A stretch of DNA of 64,000 bases. It comes from Halomonas sp. CH40. Its GTDB lineage: Bacteria > Pseudomonadota > Gammaproteobacteria > Pseudomonadales > Halomonadaceae. Below the pieces are notes generated by a model, which saw nothing but the letters and a program-made list of their open reading frames with translations, made no database searches and was not told the DNA's origin. Both the position numbers and the translations under genes were made by a program. Numbering within the stretch: the first letter of the stretch is position 1; every line of letters starts with the position of its first letter. Location: assembly GCA_041875495.1 (NCBI GenBank), contig CP112982.1:744001-808000 (forward strand), read 5' to 3'. Shown here one piece after another: positions 61,097 to 64,000 of the stretch.

Positions 61097-61173
61097 GCGC
61101 CCGTAGCTCAGCTGGATAGAGTATCTGACTACGAATCAGAGGGTCGGAGGTTCGAATCCTCCCGGGCGCGCCA
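61097..61173 (+). tRNA. argV: tRNA-Arg (ACG), copy 1
   Basis: A 77-nt tRNA with encoded CCA. Acceptor GCGCCCG pairs with CGGGCGC, and the anticodon loop CTACGAA holds ACG at 61131-61133, to be deaminated to ICG. Identical in all 77 positions to the copy at 61230. Confidence 0.96.
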
Positions 61174-61229
61174 TTTACGCTAGTAATTCTGGACTGTTGT
61201 AGTCGTTAAGTATCAGCACATTTTGTTAA

Positions 61230-61306
61230 GCGCCCGTAGCTCAGCTGGATAGAGTATCTGACTACGAATCAGAGGGTCGGAGGTTCGAATCCTCCCGGGC
61301 GCGCCA
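61230..61306 (+). tRNA. argV: tRNA-Arg (ACG), copy 2
   Basis: Identical to the 77-nt copy 133 bp upstream, with anticodon ACG at 61264-61266 and encoded CCA. The spacer between copies is unrelated to the flanks, so this is a plain gene duplication within one transcript. Confidence 0.96.
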
Positions 61307-61312
61307 GATACC

Positions 61313-61346
61313 AAACCCGTTCTCAATTGAGAGCGGGTTTTTTGGT
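61313..61346 (+). terminator. Terminator of the tRNA cluster
   Basis: AAACCCG with TCTC pairs with GAGA and CGGGTTT around an AATT loop, then a T-run (TTTTTT). It ends the Ser-Arg-Arg transcript. Confidence 0.9.
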
Positions 61347-61391
61347 CAGCTTACCTGTTAAATGTACTGCCGAAGTGTTTCCTGCCCGTTT

Positions 61392-61517
61392 GCGATGCCA
61401 TTTTGATGTGGTATCGCTTGATAAACGTTTTCCTTTAGCTGGATCGGCTGTCGCTCGCGACCGATCCTGCGATCGTGTAGCGCCCTCCCGTCTATTGGCG
61501 GTAGGGCGCTTTTTTTA
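61392..61517 (+). ncRNA. Candidate structured RNA ending in a strong terminator
   Basis: Three consecutive stems occupy the gap before the dus gene: GCGATGCCA with TGGTATCGC (61392-61417, one G-U, 8-nt loop); GGATCGG with CCGATCC (61441-61467, perfect); and AGCGCCCT with AGGGCGCT (61479-61510, perfect) followed by seven T residues. The region lies after the tRNA terminator, so a separate transcript or read-through product could end here. No known RNA family is recognised, and no promoter is certain. Confidence 0.4.
61479..61517 (+). terminator. Strong terminator upstream of dusC end
   Basis: AGCGCCCT and AGGGCGCT form a perfect 8-bp GC-rich stem followed by TTTTTTT on the plus strand. No protein gene on this strand needs it, so it either backs up the tRNA terminator or ends a small RNA. 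Confidence 0.85.
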
Positions 61518-61543
61518 TGCGTGGCTTTCAGGTTTGAGTGTTT

Positions 61544-62563
61544 TTATGCATCGCTTGTTTCAGGAGTTTCAGTGACAACAAGGTTGTATAATAGATCATC
61601 GAGTCGGGTGATGCGTTTGAGGCGCTGAAACTGGACGTTTGCTTCAGCGTTGCCCTGGCGCATCTGGGCCAGCCATTGCTTAACCAGTGAGGTCACCACC
61701 CGTTCAGGCAGTTTCTGGCTCTGCAAATGGGCATAGGTTTTCAATACCTCGGCGCGCATGCTCCAGGTGGTTTCAGGTAGGCGCTGGCCGGTGGCTTGCC
61801 AATGCCGGATGCGTGGTGCCAGCCAGGGGTCGGCAAGGGCCGCACGGCCAAGCATGACATCACAGCAGCCTGACAGAGTGCGGGCTTTCCAGTAGTCTTC
61901 CAGCGTCCATATATCGCCATTGGCCACGACTGGAATGTCGATATGGTGGCGTATTCGGCCAATCCATTCCCAGTGGGCAGGCGGGCGATAGCCTTCATCC
62001 CGCGTGCGGCCATGGACCACCAGCTGGGAAGCGCCTCCGGCCTCCACGGCCTGGGCACAGGCGACGGCTTGAAGGCGGTTGGAAAAGCCCAGGCGTATTT
62101 TGGCCGTCACGGGGATTTCGCCATTCAGTGCTGTGGCAACCGCGTGGACAGCATTGAAAACCCGTTCAGGGTTACGTAATAACGCTGCTCCGCCATCGTG
62201 ACGGTTGACAAGCTTGGCAGGGCAGCCGAAATTCAAGTCAATGCTTAACGCGCCCAGCTCAAGCGCTTGGCGTGCGTTGGCGGCCAGTGTTGTCGGGTCT
62301 GAGCCCAGTAACTGCAAATGCACCGGGACGCCACTAGGCGTTGCCACTGGTAACTGCTTTAATGAGTGTAGAAGCTCAGGGCAGTGCTTATAGAACACGC
62401 GAGAAGGCAGGCGAGCATCGATAACGCGGACAAACTCGGTGACCGTCCAGTCAAAGCCGGCTTCACGGGTCAGGAGGTCGCGGGTCAGGGCATCAATGAC
62501 CCCTTCCATTGGCGCTAGGCCTATCCTGCCTTTATGTAGTAAATTAACAACGTTGACTTCCAC
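61544..62563 (-). CDS. dusC: tRNA-dihydrouridine synthase, DusC type
   Basis: A 339-residue FMN enzyme reducing a uridine in tRNA. GLAPMEGVIDALTRDLLT, the catalytic cysteine in LNFGCPAKLVNRHDGGAALL, the FMN-phosphate site VVANGDIW and ITEFVR-like VTEFVRVIDARLP point to DusC, which modifies U16. The frame begins at a GTG at 62563 with no clear ribosome site, so the start is uncertain; the conserved part begins at about residue 14. It is convergent with the tRNA cluster. Confidence 0.87.
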   Translation of the reverse strand: MEVNVVNLLHKGRIGLAPMEGVIDALTRDLLTREAGFDWTVTEFVRVIDARLPSRVFYKHCPELLHSLKQLPVATPSGVPVHLQLLGSDPTTLAANARQALELGALSIDLNFGCPAKLVNRHDGGAALLRNPERVFNAVHAVATALNGEIPVTAKIRLGFSNRLQAVACAQAVEAGGASQLVVHGRTRDEGYRPPAHWEWIGRIRHHIDIPVVANGDIWTLEDYWKARTLSGCCDVMLGRAALADPWLAPRIRHWQATGQRLPETTWSMRAEVLKTYAHLQSQKLPERVVTSLVKQWLAQMRQGNAEANVQFQRLKRITRLDDLLYNLVVTETPETSDA

Positions 62564-62681
62564 TATGGCGCCATTGCATTCAATTCTGAGTGTGGCAGTT
62601 TAGTGTACCATTTTTATTGCGCCATTCATGGCTTCACCTCTTTTTGCTGGTCTGCGAGGCTTGAGACGAGGAGTGACTCTG

Positions 62682-62939
62682 ATGCAAGATAGTGACTTAT
62701 TGACGGAAGGCCTTGTCCTTATGGGGCTGGGTATGGGGTTTGTATTTGTTTTTCTTACCATTTTGGTAATTACTGTAACGCTGATGTCGATCGTTATCAG
62801 GCGCTTCCAGCCTGTAGCCGTCAACTCACCCACACAGAATACGCCAAAGGCCAGTTCCGCCCCTGTCGGCCAGGATGATGAGGTAATGGCGGTCATCAGC
62901 GCTGCTGTTCACCGTTATCGTCGTCATAAGGGCCTCTAG
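62682..62939 (+). CDS. oadG: Oxaloacetate decarboxylase gamma subunit
   Basis: An 85-residue membrane protein with one N-terminal span (VLMGLGMGFVFVFLTILVITVTLMSIVI) and a short soluble tail with DDEVMAVISAAVHRYRRHKG, the OadG end that holds the zinc/OadA contact. It assembles the Na+-pumping oxaloacetate decarboxylase. The ATG at 62682 follows GAGGAG by about 8 nt; the longer frame would add a basic leader with no family match. Confidence 0.9.
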   Translation: MQDSDLLTEGLVLMGLGMGFVFVFLTILVITVTLMSIVIRRFQPVAVNSPTQNTPKASSAPVGQDDEVMAVISAAVHRYRRHKGL

Positions 62940-62992
62940 AAACACCCAGGCACTGTTTGTTTGCTAAGCTACGTAAATTACCTACAAGGTGT

Positions 62993-63061
62993 AGCGCCAG
63001 AAAAAGCGCTCCTGTGTCAGGGCGAGCGGATGCAGCAACGGCTTGTTTGGCGCCCTTTTTT
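62993..63061 (+). promoter_or_regulatory. Terminator-like leader structure between oadG and oadA
   Basis: A small stem AGCGC/GCGCT is followed by AGGGCG (63019-63024) pairing with CGCCCT (63051-63056) across a 26-nt loop and then a T-run. It sits inside the oadGA operon, 45-90 bp before oadA. It could terminate part of the transcripts or act as an attenuator or mRNA 5' structure. Confidence 0.35.
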
Positions 63062-63105
63062 ACGATCCATTTCTAACGATTCACTTGTCAATGCGAGAAA
63101 ACGTC

Positions 63106-64000
63106 ATGAAAGAGACGAAGCGCCCTTTGGGTATTACTGATGTAGTGCTGCGCGACGCCCACCAGTCGCTTTTTGCCACGCGGATGCGCCTGGATGACAT
63201 GCTGCCGATTGCAGAAAAGCTTGATCAGGTAGGTTTCTGGTCGCTGGAATCCTGGGGCGGCGCTACTTTCGATGCCTGTATCCGTTATCTGGGCGAAGAC
63301 CCCTGGGAGCGGATTCGGGCCTTGAAAGAGGCCATGCCCAACACGCCACAGCAAATGCTGTTGCGGGGGCAGAATATCCTGGGTTATCGCCATTATGCGG
63401 ACGACGTTGTGGATCGCTTTGTCGAGCGCGCCAAGATCAACGGCGTTGATGTGTTCCGCGTATTTGATGCGATGAACGACCCACGCAACCTTGAGCGTGC
63501 GATCAAGGCTGTGCGTAATGTCGAAGGGCATGCTCAGGGCACCATTTCGTACACGGTAAGCCCGGTACATACCCTGGATAGCTGGGTGGATCTGGCCAAG
63601 ACCATTGCAGACATGGGTGCAGACTCTCTGGCTATCAAGGATATGGCGGGGCTGTTGACGCCGTATACAGCGTTTGACTTGGTAACGCGTCTTAAGCAGG
63701 AATTGTCGATTCCGATTCATATGCAGTGTCACGCCACAACAGGGCTTTCAACCTCAACAATTCTCAAGGCGGTGGAAGCGGGTATTGATAACGTTGATAC
63801 CGCAATTTCTTCCATGTCCATGACCTATGGCCACAGCCCGACCGAGTCGGTGGTGGCCATGCTGAAAGATACCGAACGTGATACCGGCCTTGACCTGGAG
63901 CTGCTTGAAGATATCGCTGGTTACTTCCGCGAAGTGCGTAAAAAGTACGCGGCCTTTGAAGGTTCCCTGAAAGGTATTGATTCGCGGATTCTGGTGGCTC
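63106..64000 (+). CDS. oadA: Oxaloacetate decarboxylase alpha subunit (partial, runs off window)
   Basis: The first 298 residues of OadA, truncated by the window edge. The carboxyltransferase domain is clear: [73 protein letters not shown], and the metal and lysine site [11 protein letters not shown] then [13 protein letters not shown]. The biotin domain should lie beyond the edge. With OadG and OadB it couples oxaloacetate decarboxylation to Na+ export. ATG 63106 is used; an in-frame ATG at 63091 is possible. Confidence 0.95.
   Translation, partial: MKETKRPLGITDVVLRDAHQSLFATRMRLDDMLPIAEKLDQVGFWSLESWGGATFDACIRYLGEDPWERIRALKEAMPNTPQQMLLRGQNILGYRHYADDVVDRFVERAKINGVDVFRVFDAMNDPRNLERAIKAVRNVEGHAQGTISYTVSPVHTLDSWVDLAKTIADMGADSLAIKDMAGLLTPYTAFDLVTRLKQELSIPIHMQCHATTGLSTSTILKAVEAGIDNVDTAISSMSMTYGHSPTESVVAMLKDTERDTGLDLELLEDIAGYFREVRKKYAAFEGSLKGIDSRILVA

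Noticed and set aside
61327..61575. 82-codon frame between the tRNA cluster and dusC
   Set aside because: It runs straight through three strong hairpins and a terminator, lacks a ribosome site, and has no family resemblance.

Overview
The window reads as chromosome of a halophilic gammaproteobacterium, most likely Halomonas or a close relative. This is inferred from moderately high GC, many acidic proteins, a Na+-pump oxaloacetate decarboxylase, a TAXI-type TRAP transporter, and gene orders shared with Pseudomonas (ponA/pilMNOPQ/aroKB/gltBD; pyrG-kdsA-eno; fdxA-mutS-pncC-recA-recX-alaS-lysC-csrA-tRNA). No taxonomic marker gene is present, so this remains an inference.

Layout. 1-10.05 kb: a MetX-like hydrolase, then a roughly 3.1 kb cassette of two M16 peptidase genes and a small membrane protein, bounded by 42-bp direct repeats derived from the 3' end of the ubiquinone hydroxylase gene; then a sirtuin, AAG glycosylase, SelO and LexA-boxed dinB. 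10.1-17.5 kb: a type I restriction-modification locus in the unusual order hsdR-orf74-hsdS-orf40-rhuM-hsdM, mostly with overlapping stop/start codons. 17.6-20.2 kb: an alpha/beta hydrolase, two divergent bactofilins (one membrane-anchored) and a thiamine-binding YkoF-like protein. 20.2-26.4 kb: a putative lysine/5-aminovalerate/glutarate catabolic group (GabT-type transaminase, class III CoA-transferase, glutaryl-CoA dehydrogenase, GntR regulator, L-2-hydroxyglutarate oxidase). 26.5-30.2 kb: a TAXI TRAP transporter. 30.3-39.7 kb: PBP1A divergent from the type IV pilus assembly operon pilMNOPQ, followed by aroK and aroB. 40.2-46.1 kb: glutamate synthase gltBD. 46.3-50.2 kb: pyrG-kdsA-eno. 50.2-50.6 kb: an apparent RsmZ/CsrB-type small RNA with a perfect GacA upstream site. 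50.7-61.3 kb: fdxA, mutS, pncC, recA-recX, alaS, lysC, csrA, tRNA-Ser and two tRNA-Arg. 61.3-64 kb: a hairpin-rich intergenic stretch, a DusC-type dihydrouridine synthase, and oadG with the start of oadA, which runs off the window.

Functional links. The window holds both csrA and a candidate RNA antagonist of its product, with a Gac-type control site, so the core of a Gac/Rsm post-transcriptional circuit appears to be encoded here. dinB and recA share LexA boxes, and DNA repair is further represented by mutS, recX and AAG. The transaminase-to-LhgO block and its GntR regulator form a coherent glutarate pathway. No CRISPR array, insertion sequence or integrase was found; the accessory parts are the M16 cassette and the type I restriction locus.
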